A DNA stretch of 64,000 nt, taken from Rhizobium mesoamericanum STM3625 (GTDB lineage: Bacteria; Pseudomonadota; Alphaproteobacteria; Rhizobiales; Rhizobiaceae). The stretch covers positions 925,468 through 989,467 of the forward strand of contig NZ_HF536773.1 of the NCBI RefSeq assembly GCF_000312665.1. Direction: 5' to 3'. Under the pieces are notes generated by a model. The model was not told where the DNA came from, ran no database searches, and saw only the letters and a program-made list of their open reading frames with translations. Within the stretch, counting starts at the first letter, position 1, and the number at the start of each line of letters is the position of its first letter. Shown in pieces: positions 42,130 to 50,430 of this stretch. Made by a program: the position numbers and the translations under genes.

Positions 42130-43080
42130 TCAAATCGCAACGGAAGTATCCGCCGTGATGTGACCCTTGGCCTGCAGCTCCTGCACGAGGCCGGCCAGTT
42201 CGGCGAGAAGATATTCGACGAACAGGCTGGTGGCGGAATCAAGTGGCGCGCGTGCGCGGGCAAAAAGCTTCATCGGCTGGCGGCGCCCGTGTGGCTCCGC
42301 GATCGGTCGGAAGACCAGTTCGCCCTGCCGGCATTCGTTGATGACATCGAGCGGGTTCAGGATCGTCAGCCCCGCCCCGGATTTGACCAGCTTCTTCAGC
42401 ATCTCCGATGCATTGGTTTCGAGCACCGGTTCGACATGCACGTCCAAGCGCGCCAAAGCCAGATTGATCACGTCGCGCAGGCTGGTCCCTTGCTGCGCCA
42501 GCACGAGCCGCTCCTGGACGATATCGGCCAGATTGATCGGCCCAGAGCCGATCAGGTGGTGACCGGGCGGCAGAACCACGCCGATCGGAATGTCGAAATT
42601 GCCGAGCGTTCGGATGCCGGGCGTTGCCGGAATATTGAAGCCGAGGCCGATATCGACTTCGCCTGACAGCACCGGATTGACCGTCATCGTGCCGGCGTCG
42701 TTGCGCAATTGCATGAAGACGCGCGGATGCTCCGATTGGAACCGCGCAATGATTTCCGGCAACGGGCCTGCCGCTAGGCCGACCGTCGTTACCAGCCGCA
42801 CCTTGCCCGCCTGCTGCATCTTCAGGCTGCGGATGCGCCCCTCCAGCCGCTCGTAATTCTTCAAGACCTCTCGGATGTGTTCAATGCAGAGTTCGCCGGC
42901 CGCCGTCAGGCGCAGGCCACGCGGCAGCCGCTCGAACAGCGGCGCTCCCATTTCTTCTTCCAATGCGAGAATCTGCCGATTGATCGCCGAAGACGCCACA
43001 TTCAGCCGCGCCGCTGCTTTGCGGATCGAGCCGGAGCGTGCGATTTCGTTGATATAGAGAAGTTTTCTGGAGTGCAGCAT
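42130..43080 (-). CDS. LysR-family transcriptional regulator
   Basis: A 316-residue LysR protein from the ATG at 43080, which has GAGG upstream; an earlier ATG six codons up is possible. The HTH occupies residues about 5-62 (INEIARSGSIRKAAARLNVA then INRQILALEEEMGAPLFERL), followed by an effector domain (VRLVTTVGLAAGPLPEIIAR, DIGLGFNIPATPGIRTLG). It faces the binding-protein gene at 43263 across an array of GGCATC/GATGCC repeats. It most likely controls the creatininase gene on one side and the ABC/deaminase operon on the other, since both carry the same operator. Confidence 0.9.
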   Translation of the reverse strand: MLHSRKLLYINEIARSGSIRKAAARLNVASSAINRQILALEEEMGAPLFERLPRGLRLTAAGELCIEHIREVLKNYERLEGRIRSLKMQQAGKVRLVTTVGLAAGPLPEIIARFQSEHPRVFMQLRNDAGTMTVNPVLSGEVDIGLGFNIPATPGIRTLGNFDIPIGVVLPPGHHLIGSGPINLADIVQERLVLAQQGTSLRDVINLALARLDVHVEPVLETNASEMLKKLVKSGAGLTILNPLDVINECRQGELVFRPIAEPHGRRQPMKLFARARAPLDSATSLFVEYLLAELAGLVQELQAKGHITADTSVAI

Positions 43081-43128
43081 CACAACCTCGTTGCACAAAA
43101 ATAAAGCATACAGCGCAAATTAGGCACA

Positions 43129-43182
43129 GGCATCCCTAGAGATGCCGAAAAGGCATCGTTGCGCACGAAATTTGATGCTTTT
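43129..43182. promoter_or_regulatory. Array of GGCATC/GATGCC boxes, including a second copy of the 35-bp operator
   Basis: GGCATC (43129-43134) and GATGCC (43141-43146) form a perfect palindrome. It is followed by AAAAGGCATC (43148-43157) and GATGCTTTT (43174-43182), the same arms and spacing as at 41222-41256. Together four half-sites alternate in about 54 bases between the LysR and binding-protein starts. Confidence 0.62.
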
Positions 43183-43262
43183 CAAAGAGCAAAGCAATCG
43201 CTCCTATGAAGAAAATCGAACGTCGCCTCAGACGTTGCGAGTTCAGAAGGGGAACGTCGATC

Positions 43263-44276
43263 ATGTCCAATATATTGAAGCACAGCGTCTCTTCCGCCCT
43301 TGTAGGTCTTGGTGGAATGTTAGCCTGCATGGCTGGCGCGCACGCGGCCGATAAAGTCAGCTATGGCACCAACTGGCTGGCGCAGGCCGAACATGGCGGT
43401 TTCTATCAGGCGGTCGCCGATGGCACCTATGCGAAACACGGCCTCGATGTGACGATCGTCCAGGGAGGCCCGAATGCGGCAAACAGCGCACTGCTGATCT
43501 CCGGCAAGATCGATTTCTACATGGGTGGGCCGCAGGCCGAGATCTCGGCCGTCGAACAGGGCATTCCGCTCGTCGACGTCGCGGCGATCTTCCAGAAAGA
43601 CCCGCAAGTGCTGATCGCGCATCCCGATGCCGGCATCGAAAAATTCGAAGACCTTGCGAAGCTCAAGACGCTGTTTCTCGGCAAGGACGGTTATCTCAGC
43701 TATTTCGAATGGATGAAGGCAAACTTCAAAGGCTTCAGGGACGAGCAGTACAAGCCCTATAACTTCAGCCCGGCGCCGTTCCTTGCTGACAAGGAGTCGG
43801 CGCAGCAGGGCTACCTCACCTCCGAACCCTATGAGATCCAGAAGCAGGCCGGCTTCGAGCCGAAGGTCTTCCTGCTCGCCGACAACGGATACTCGCCCTA
43901 CTCGACGATGATCACCACCACGAAGGCGATGATCGACAGCAAGCCCGATGTCGTCCAGCGCTTCGTCGATGCCTCGATCGAAGGCTGGTACCACTATCTC
44001 TACGGCGACAACGCCAAGGCCAACGAACTGATCAAGAAGGACAATCCTGAAATGACGGATGGCCAGATCGCCTATTCCATCGCCAAGATGAAGGAATACG
44101 GCATCATCGAATCAGGCGACAGCCTCGACAAGGGCATCGGCTGCCTGACGGACGCGCATTACAAGGCCTTCTTCGACGAGATGGTGGCGATCAAGGTGTT
44201 CAAGCCGGAGACGGACTACACCAAGGCATTCACGACGAAATTCGTCTGCAAGGGCACCGGAATGGCGATGAAATAA
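43263..44276 (+). CDS. ABC transporter substrate-binding protein (NMT1/THI5-like)
   Basis: A 337-residue periplasmic binding protein. The start at 43263, after GGGGAACG, gives a signal peptide ending AGAHA-AD; an upstream ATG at 43206 adds 19 charged residues. The mature N-terminus TNWLAQAEHGGFYQAVADG and the motif VQGGPNAANSALLISGKIDF are typical of the NMT1/THI5/SsuA-like family, whose members bind pyrimidines, sulfonates or aromatic acids. Cysteines at the C-terminus (GCLTDA, FVCKGTG) may form a disulfide. Upstream operator repeats suggest LysR control. A strong stem-loop follows before the ATPase. Confidence 0.88.
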   Translation: MSNILKHSVSSALVGLGGMLACMAGAHAADKVSYGTNWLAQAEHGGFYQAVADGTYAKHGLDVTIVQGGPNAANSALLISGKIDFYMGGPQAEISAVEQGIPLVDVAAIFQKDPQVLIAHPDAGIEKFEDLAKLKTLFLGKDGYLSYFEWMKANFKGFRDEQYKPYNFSPAPFLADKESAQQGYLTSEPYEIQKQAGFEPKVFLLADNGYSPYSTMITTTKAMIDSKPDVVQRFVDASIEGWYHYLYGDNAKANELIKKDNPEMTDGQIAYSIAKMKEYGIIESGDSLDKGIGCLTDAHYKAFFDEMVAIKVFKPETDYTKAFTTKFVCKGTGMAMK

Positions 44277-44294
44277 GCGGCAAACGCCGCCTGC

Positions 44295-44318
44295 GATCCG
44301 CCGCCAACACGGCGGATC
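44295..44318 (+). other. Intercistronic stem-loop after the binding-protein gene
   Basis: GATCCGCCG (44295-44303) pairs perfectly with CGGCGGATC (44310-44318) around a six-base loop. There is no T-run; it probably stabilises the message of the binding protein. Confidence 0.55.
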
Positions 44319-44344
44319 ATTCCCCTGCATGAACGAGACAGGCA

Positions 44345-45169
44345 ATGCCCCCAGCAGAAGCTCAGGCCCTATCACCGAAACAGACGCGCAAGCGGCCACT
44401 GGTCGTCATGCATTCGGTTTCGAAAGTCTTCTCCAGCGGAACCGTGGCCCTTTCCAACATGTCGCTTACCGTTGAAAGCGGAGAGTTCATTAGCCTGCTC
44501 GGCCCGTCCGGCTGCGGTAAATCCACGGCGCTGCGCATCATTGCAGGTCTCGGCAATGTCACCTCGGGTGCGATCGACTGGCCGAGTTCGCGTATCAACT
44601 CCAAAGGTCTCCCGGAGGGCGACATCAGCTTCGTCTTTCAGGAGCCGACGCTCATGCCCTGGAAGAACGTGTTCGACAATGTCCATCTGCCGTTGAAGCT
44701 GAAACATATTTCGAAGGCAGCGGCGCACGACCGAATCCTGGAGGCGCTGAGCACGGTCGGACTTCAGGATTTCGCCAGGGCCTATCCCCGCGAACTGTCC
44801 GGCGGCATGAAGATGCGTGTGTCGATTGCCCGGGCGCTGGTGACCAGGCCGAAGCTGCTGCTGATGGACGAGCCCTTCGCAGCACTGGACGAGATCACCC
44901 GCCAGAGGCTGAATGACGACGTCCTGCGTCTTTGGAAAACGACCGGCATCACCGTCATCTTCGTCACCCATTCAGTGTTCGAATCCGCCTATCTCTCGAA
45001 CCGCATCGTCGTGATGAAGGCAAGGCCGGGACGCGTGCATGCCGATCTGCCGCTGACGACCAGTCTGGAACGCGACGCCCATTACCGCACTTCGGAAGAA
45101 TACCGCAAAGCCTGCGAGACGGTCTCGCATTCGCTGATCGGGGCGATCAACGCGGCGGAGGATCATTGA
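44345..45169 (+). CDS. ABC transporter ATP-binding protein
   Basis: A 274-residue NitT/TauT-type ATPase: Walker A GPSGCGKSTALR (about 55-66), Q-loop SFVFQEPTLMPWKNV, signature LSGGMKMRVSIARAL, Walker B LLLMDEPFAALDEITRQ, and H-loop FVTHSVFESAYLS. It energises import by the binding protein and permease of this cluster. Its stop overlaps the permease start by one base (TGATG), so the two are coupled. No specific ribosome site stands out for the first ATG. Confidence 0.92.
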   Translation: MPPAEAQALSPKQTRKRPLVVMHSVSKVFSSGTVALSNMSLTVESGEFISLLGPSGCGKSTALRIIAGLGNVTSGAIDWPSSRINSKGLPEGDISFVFQEPTLMPWKNVFDNVHLPLKLKHISKAAAHDRILEALSTVGLQDFARAYPRELSGGMKMRVSIARALVTRPKLLLMDEPFAALDEITRQRLNDDVLRLWKTTGITVIFVTHSVFESAYLSNRIVVMKARPGRVHADLPLTTSLERDAHYRTSEEYRKACETVSHSLIGAINAAEDH

Positions 45170-46011
45170 TGAGTGACGAGACCGCCGCAGCGCCGCTGCT
45201 TTTCAAAACCACTGCAAGCGCGAGGCGCCGAAATCTCGCGCTGCGCATCTCGATCCCCCTCCTCGTGATCGCGGCGCTGATCCTGATATGGTATGCCTAT
45301 GTGAAGCTGTCCGGCGTGCCGCCCTACATCCTGCCGGGTCCGGCCGCGGTCGCCAGTGCCTTCGTAACCGATTGGGGCACGCTTGCCCCTGCTCTCTGGG
45401 TCACCACCAAGATTACGCTCATGTCGCTGATGCTGGCGCTCTGCGGCGGCGTCGGTTTTGCGATCTTCCTCGTGCAGTCGCGCTGGATCGAACTCGCTTT
45501 CTATCCGCTCGCGGTCATTCTTCAGGTCACGCCGATCGTGGCGATCTCGCCGCTCATCCTGATCTATGCGCCGTCCACTCAGGTGGCGCTGCTAATCTGC
45601 GCCTTCCTCGTCGCCTTTTTCCCGATACTTTCGAATATGGTCCAGGGGCTGAAAAGCGTCGATCACAATCTCATCAACCTGTTTGAGCTCTACGGTGCCT
45701 CGCGCTGGCAAACGCTGCTCTTTCTCAAGCTGCCGGCCGCCCAGCCCTATTTCATGACCGGCCTCAGGATCGGCGGCGGCCTTGCGCTGATTGCCGCCGT
45801 CGTCGCGGAATTTGCCGCAGGCTCGGCGGGCGCCGGCTCCGGCCTTGCCTTCCGGCTCCTCGAAGCACAATACCGGCTCAATATTCCGCGCCTCTTCGCG
45901 GCGCTGCTTTTGCTCTCCCTGCTCGGCGTGGCGATCTTCGCCGTCACCTCCTTCATTTCGTGGCTTGCCCTGCACCGCTGGCACGAGAGCAGCCTGAAAC
46001 GGGAAAACTGA
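45169..46011 (+). CDS. ABC transporter permease
   Basis: A 280-residue BPD_transp_1 permease from the ATG at 45169, which overlaps the ATPase stop (TGATG). About six membrane segments start at ISIPLLVIAALILIWYAYVK. The EAA-type loop is INLFELYGASRWQTLLFLKL (about 165-184). Its family (SsuC/ThiX-like) matches the binding protein, giving a complete importer for an anionic or heterocyclic substrate. The stop overlaps the deaminase start by one base, extending the coupling into the catabolic genes. Confidence 0.9.
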   Translation: MSDETAAAPLLFKTTASARRRNLALRISIPLLVIAALILIWYAYVKLSGVPPYILPGPAAVASAFVTDWGTLAPALWVTTKITLMSLMLALCGGVGFAIFLVQSRWIELAFYPLAVILQVTPIVAISPLILIYAPSTQVALLICAFLVAFFPILSNMVQGLKSVDHNLINLFELYGASRWQTLLFLKLPAAQPYFMTGLRIGGGLALIAAVVAEFAAGSAGAGSGLAFRLLEAQYRLNIPRLFAALLLLSLLGVAIFAVTSFISWLALHRWHESSLKREN

Positions 46012-47324
46012 TGACCTATTCCTTCATCTCCCCGCCCAATGCCGGCCGCTTCGTGCTGAGCAATGCGACCCTGCCTGCCGCGGCCGTCACCGGTTATGAG
46101 GCACCTGTCGTCGAGGGGCTCGTCAGGGCCGATATCGTCATCGCGGAAGGCATGATTTCGGCCCTGTTGCCGCCGGGCGAAGCACCGGTCGAATTGGCGA
46201 AAACCGACCTGAAGGAGGGCATGGTCTGGCCTTGCTTCGCCGACATGCATACGCATCTCGACAAGGGCCACATCTGGCCGCGCAACGCCAATCCGGACGG
46301 CACCTTCCCGGGAGCCTTGGAGGCTGTGCGGGCAGACCGCGAGGCGAATTGGACAGCCGCCGACGTGAAGAAGCGCATGGAGTTTTCCCTGCGTTCGGCC
46401 TACGCGCACGGCACCAGCCTGATCCGGACCCATCTCGACTCACTGGCGCCGCAGCACCGTATTTCCTTCGAAGTCTTTGCCGAGATGCGCGATGTCTGGA
46501 AGGACAGGATCGCTTTGCAGGCAGTGGCGCTGTTTCCGATGGAAAACATGGCGGACACGGCCTATTTCGCCGATCTCGTCACCATAGTCCGCGAAAAGGG
46601 CGGGCTGATCGGCGGCGTCAGCCGGATGAGCGCCGATCTCGACCGTAACCTCGACATGCTGTTTAAAGCCGCGGCCGATAACGGCCTCGATGTCGATCTC
46701 CATGTCGACGAGACCGACGATCCGGCTGCGGAGACCCTGAAGGCGATCGCAGAAGCGGTGCTGCGCAACCGCTTCGACGGCAAGGTGACAGCCGGCCATT
46801 GCTGCTCGCTCGCCCGCCAGGACGAAGAGACGGCAAAACGTACGGTCGAACTCGTCGCGCGGGCCGGCCTCGCCATCGTCTCACTGCCGATGTGCAACGT
46901 GTATCTCCAGGACCGTTATCCCGGCCGCACACCGCGCTGGCGCGGCGTCACCCTGTTCAAGGAATTGGCAGCGGCCGGCGTTGCAACCGCGGTCGCCTCC
47001 GACAATACCCGCGATCCCTTCTACGCCTATGGCGATCTGGATCCGGTGGAGGTTTTCCGCGAGGCGGTCCGCATCCTGCATCTCGACCATCCGCTGGATA
47101 CTGCCGCGCGTATCGTCACCACCTCGCCCGCCGATATTCTCGGCCGGCGGGATATGGGGCGCATCGCCGTCGGGGCCGCCGCTGATCTCGTGCTCTTCAG
47201 CGCCAGACGCTGGAGCGAATTTCTTTCCCGTCCGCAGTCCGACCGCGTCGTCCTTCGCCGCGGCAAGGTAATCGACCGCAGCCTGCCGGACTATCGTGAA
47301 CTCGACAGCGTCGTTGGAGCCTGA
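46011..47324 (+). CDS. Cytosine-deaminase-like amidohydrolase
   Basis: A 437-residue enzyme from the ATG at 46011, overlapping the permease stop. The amidohydrolase metal motif is ADMHTHLDKGHIW (about 76-88), with further ligands in VDLHVDETDDPAAET (His and Glu), GHCCSLA (His), and SDNTRDPFYAYG (the catalytic Asp). This set is characteristic of the cytosine deaminase branch, which also includes isocytosine, creatinine and s-triazine-type (AtzC) enzymes. It hydrolytically removes an amino or amine group from a ring. The substrate of this one is unknown; the adjacent creatininase, FAD oxidase and importer suggest an N-heterocycle pathway. Confidence 0.87.
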   Translation: MTYSFISPPNAGRFVLSNATLPAAAVTGYEAPVVEGLVRADIVIAEGMISALLPPGEAPVELAKTDLKEGMVWPCFADMHTHLDKGHIWPRNANPDGTFPGALEAVRADREANWTAADVKKRMEFSLRSAYAHGTSLIRTHLDSLAPQHRISFEVFAEMRDVWKDRIALQAVALFPMENMADTAYFADLVTIVREKGGLIGGVSRMSADLDRNLDMLFKAAADNGLDVDLHVDETDDPAAETLKAIAEAVLRNRFDGKVTAGHCCSLARQDEETAKRTVELVARAGLAIVSLPMCNVYLQDRYPGRTPRWRGVTLFKELAAAGVATAVASDNTRDPFYAYGDLDPVEVFREAVRILHLDHPLDTAARIVTTSPADILGRRDMGRIAVGAAADLVLFSARRWSEFLSRPQSDRVVLRRGKVIDRSLPDYRELDSVVGA

Positions 47325-47325
47325 C

Positions 47326-48735
47326 ATGCCGGATTATCAGACGATCAAGAAAGAACTCGAAGGCATCGCCATCGAGGATAATCCGGCGCTCGTGCGCCAG
47401 AAGAGCCGCGATTTCTACTGGTACTCGCCCATACTGAAGGCGCAGCTCGACAATGTGACGGCCGATCTCGTCGTCACGCCGAAAAACGAAGAAGACGTCA
47501 TCCGGACGCTGAAGGTTGCCTTCGCGCACGGCGTGCCGGTCACGCCCCGCGGCGGCGGCACCGGCAATTACGGCCAGGCGATGCCACTCTCCGGCGGGAT
47601 CGTGCTGAACCTTGCCGCCATGGACAAGATCAAGGAAATCCATCCCGGCCGGGTGATCTGCGAACCGGGCATCATCATTGCCCAGCTCGACAAGCAGACC
47701 AAGGCTCATTCCGGCCAGGAGCTGCGGTTCCATCCCTCGACGGCGCAGATGGCGACCGTTGGCGGCTTCATTGCAGGCGGCTCGGGCGGCGTCGGCTCGA
47801 TCACCTGGGGCGGGCTGCGCGATCTCGGCAATATTCTGCGCCTGCGCGTCGTCACCATGGAAGCCGAGCCGCGCGTGCTCGATCTCACCGGCTGGGATCT
47901 GCAGAAGGTGAGCCATGCCTACGGCACCAACGGCGTCATCACCGAGATCGAAATGCCGCTTGCGCCTGCCTATGACTGGGTCGATGTTCTCGTCGGTTAC
48001 GACGACTTCATGGCCTGCGTGCGCTTTTCGGATGCGCTTGCCAAGTGCAACGGCATCCTCGTAAAGGAAATCGCACCGATCGCAGCTCCAATCCCCCACG
48101 ACTATTTCACCCGCCACAAGCCTTATATCCGCAAGGGGCAGTCGGTGGCGGTGCTGATGATCGCGCCGCATGCGATGGACGCCTTCCTCGCCTTCACTTC
48201 GGCCCACAGGGGCGAGGTGATCTTCCGCTCCGACAAGGTCGACAGCATGAAGGGCATCCCGCATGCCTATGAACTTGCCTGGAACCACACGACGCTGCGA
48301 GCGCTGAAAGTCGATCCGGGCTTCACCTATCTGCAGGTCCAGTATCCGGGCCCGGATCATGTGGCCAAGGTCGCCAAGATGGTGGAGATCTTCGGCGACG
48401 AGGTCCCAGGGCATCTCGAATTCATCAAGTTCGACGGGCAAATCCAGTGCTCCGGTCTGCCGCTGGTGCGCTATACCACCGAGGAGCGTCTCGAAGAGAT
48501 CATCCAGATTCACCAGGATCACGGCTGCCCGATCTTCAATCCGCATCGCTATACGCTCGAGGAAGGCGGCATGAAGCGCACCGACAAGGTGCAGCTTGCC
48601 TTCAAACACGAGACCGACCCAATGGGGCTTCTGAACCCCGGCAAGATGATCGCCTGGGAGAACCCGGACTTCGATTTCAATGCCGGCAAGAACTATCTCT
48701 TTCCCGGCCTTGCGAGCGTCATGGAGGCCTCATGA
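47326..48735 (+). CDS. FAD-binding oxidase (PCMH type)
   Basis: A 469-residue flavoprotein from the ATG at 47326 (GGAGCC upstream). The FAD-binding segment includes VVTPKNEEDVIRTLKVAF, the phosphate loop VTPRGGGTGNYGQAMPLSGG (about 66-85) and GGFIAGGSGGVGSITWGGLR (about 144-163). The C-terminal part has GLLNPGKMIAW, as in the D-lactate/glycolate-oxidase family. It probably oxidises a hydroxy- or amino-acid-like product of the cluster. Overlap with the next stop/start (ATGA) couples it to a flavodoxin-fold reductase, a possible electron partner. Confidence 0.86.
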   Translation: MPDYQTIKKELEGIAIEDNPALVRQKSRDFYWYSPILKAQLDNVTADLVVTPKNEEDVIRTLKVAFAHGVPVTPRGGGTGNYGQAMPLSGGIVLNLAAMDKIKEIHPGRVICEPGIIIAQLDKQTKAHSGQELRFHPSTAQMATVGGFIAGGSGGVGSITWGGLRDLGNILRLRVVTMEAEPRVLDLTGWDLQKVSHAYGTNGVITEIEMPLAPAYDWVDVLVGYDDFMACVRFSDALAKCNGILVKEIAPIAAPIPHDYFTRHKPYIRKGQSVAVLMIAPHAMDAFLAFTSAHRGEVIFRSDKVDSMKGIPHAYELAWNHTTLRALKVDPGFTYLQVQYPGPDHVAKVAKMVEIFGDEVPGHLEFIKFDGQIQCSGLPLVRYTTEERLEEIIQIHQDHGCPIFNPHRYTLEEGGMKRTDKVQLAFKHETDPMGLLNPGKMIAWENPDFDFNAGKNYLFPGLASVMEAS

Positions 48736-49313
48736 GGGTTCTCGTGCTGCATTCGCATCCGGTGGAGGAAAGCTATGGCAAGACGCTCTATAGACAGACG
48801 CTGGATAGCCTGCGCCAAGCCGGTCACGAAGTCGACGGATGCGATCTCTACGCCGAGAATTTCGATCCCGTTCTCTCCCGGCATGACCGGCTCGCCTATC
48901 ACGACTATCCCGGCAATACCGAACTCGTGAAGTCCTATGTCGAGCGGCTGAAGCGGGCCGAAGGGCTGGTGCTGGTCACGCCGATCTGGAATTTTGGTTT
49001 CCCCGCAATATTGAAGGGCTATTTCGACCGCGTCTGGCTTCCGGGCGTCTCCTTCGAACTCGTCGACGGCAAGGTGGAATCGCGGCTGCGCCATATCAGG
49101 AAGCTTGCCGCCGTGCTGACTTATGGAGCAACGCCATTCCGCGCCTTTGCCGCCGGCAACCCGCCAAAGAAGATCGTCAAGCGGGTTTTGAGGGCGCAGA
49201 TCAACCCGCTACGTCCGGTCACTTTCCTTGCTCACTACGACATGAACAACTGTACGCCTGAAACGCGGGCACGTTTTCTGGCGAGGGTGAAGACGTCGAT
49301 GGAAAACTTCTGA
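48732..49313 (+). CDS. Flavodoxin-fold NAD(P)H dehydrogenase
   Basis: A 193-residue protein starting at the ATG at 48732 that overlaps the FAD oxidase stop. RVLVLHSHPVEESYGKTLYR (residues 2-21) and EGLVLVTPIWNFGFPAILKG (about 77-96) are the FMN-binding loops of the NQO1/KefF-type Flavodoxin_2 family. The role is two-electron reduction of a quinone or flavin; within this operon it may recycle a redox partner of the FAD oxidase (inference). It is the last gene of the plus-strand run; RidA is convergent 21 bases downstream. Confidence 0.87.
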   Translation: MRVLVLHSHPVEESYGKTLYRQTLDSLRQAGHEVDGCDLYAENFDPVLSRHDRLAYHDYPGNTELVKSYVERLKRAEGLVLVTPIWNFGFPAILKGYFDRVWLPGVSFELVDGKVESRLRHIRKLAAVLTYGATPFRAFAAGNPPKKIVKRVLRAQINPLRPVTFLAHYDMNNCTPETRARFLARVKTSMENF

Positions 49314-49334
49314 AGCACATCGCGCCACCGCGCA

Positions 49335-49724
49335 TTAGAGCACTTTGGCGGCTGTGACTTCGACCTCGACGAGGAATTCCGGCCGGGTGAAACCGCCGAC
49401 GATGATGAGCGTCGAGACGGGCTTCGGGTCCAGAGTATACCGATCGCGCACCGCCATATAGGCTGGGAAATCCTCCCGTTTCGTCACGAACCCGGAAATG
49501 CGGATGACGTCCGCAAAACTCATCTCCGCATCGGCAAGAATGGCTTTGATCGCTTCGAAGCAGAGCTCGGCCTGCTTGCCGATGTCTTCCGGAACCTCGT
49601 CGTCGAGACCAATGCCGAGCTGACCTGAGGTGACGAGCAGGCAAGCACCCGGCGGCACAAGCAACCCATGATTATAATTTCCGAACGGACGGCGAACCGC
49701 GGGCGGATTGAAAATCTTTTTCAT
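49335..49724 (-). CDS. RidA-family protein (YjgF/YER057c)
   Basis: A 129-residue trimer-forming RidA-like protein (131 from the ATG at 49730; the ATG at 49724 is better spaced from AGGAA). Visible are GNYNHGLLVPPGACLLVTSG, ADVIRISGFVTKREDFPAYM and FLVEVEVTAAKVL. Canonical RidA hydrolyses reactive enamines/imines, with an essential Arg just ahead of the VEIEAI-like strand; here the aligned stretch reads GGFTRPEFLVEVEV, so whether the Arg is conserved needs alignment. Placement convergent to an oxidase/deaminase operon suggests handling of imine products. Similar RidA-like proteins include ureidoacrylate-pathway RutC, which is a reasonable analogy. Confidence 0.83.
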   Translation of the reverse strand: MKKIFNPPAVRRPFGNYNHGLLVPPGACLLVTSGQLGIGLDDEVPEDIGKQAELCFEAIKAILADAEMSFADVIRISGFVTKREDFPAYMAVRDRYTLDPKPVSTLIIVGGFTRPEFLVEVEVTAAKVL

Positions 49725-49730
49725 CGGCAT

Positions 49731-50019
49731 TTCCTGCTATCAGCGGAACACGACACGTCATTCCATCCTGTTGGATAACAAGAGCGGGAATGGGTGGACA
49801 GCAATTTCTTTGAATCCCGACACCAATCAAGTTTCACCTGGGCCTCGCAACTTCGCCCCCGCGTGCCGTGCACAAAAAGAACGCAGTTACAAACGAACGC
49901 GCAGCCATAAACGCATAACCCTCCCCAGCCCTCGCAATCGCATAGAACTCGCCTCCAACCGGACATACCTCGATGCCGTGAGGCCGCGCTGAAGTTTCTC
50001 TATGAACGCCACCGCTTCA
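49731..50019. other. Intergenic stretch before the coupling-protein remnant
   Basis: No gene is evident. AT content is higher than in flanking operons. It probably holds the RidA promoter and the eroded 5' part of the remnant. Confidence 0.4.
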
Positions 50020-50430
50020 GCTGCAAGCATGGGATTAGCCTCACGATGATCTATCAGTCGATCGGCGAGTTGCGCTATGCGTCAACCAAGTGGTTCGAGA
50101 GCCAGCTGAATCTCGTTTGCTGCGATCAATGATCCCGAAACAGCCGACTACATCTCCCCGCGCTGCAGCACCACGACCGTCGAGATCGATCAGGTCAGCC
50201 GGAGTTTCCAGCCGCGTGGATCCTCGCGCACGCGCTCGAAGCAGCTGGCGTCCCGGTCGCTGATCCAGCCACATGACGTGCTGCGAATGCGTGCCGATGA
50301 GCAGATCGTCTTCACGGCCTGCAATGCGCCACTCCGCTGCGGACGAGCCATATGGTTTCGCCGATTGGACATGAAACAAGGAGGCTTTTTTGCACAACGG
50401 CGCCTCCTCAAAATAGGTTATGTCAAATGA
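50020..50430 (+). pseudogene. Decayed 3' end of a VirD4/TraG-type conjugative coupling protein
   Basis: The plus strand reads, in one frame, RHRFSCKHGISLTMIYQSIG then KWFES. From 50116, in a different frame, it reads FAAINDPETADYISPRCSTT, TVEIDQVSRSF, SSRTRSKQLASRSLIQPHDV, LRMRADEQIVF and RCGRAIWFRR. This is the C-terminal part of T4SS coupling ATPases as I remember the family. One missing base near 50103 and a TGA in place of Trp break the frame. No start or Walker motifs remain, and the final residues fuse into unrelated sequence. It overlaps the end of the SDR gene on the other strand. It marks past conjugative or plasmid DNA at this junction. Confidence 0.75.
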
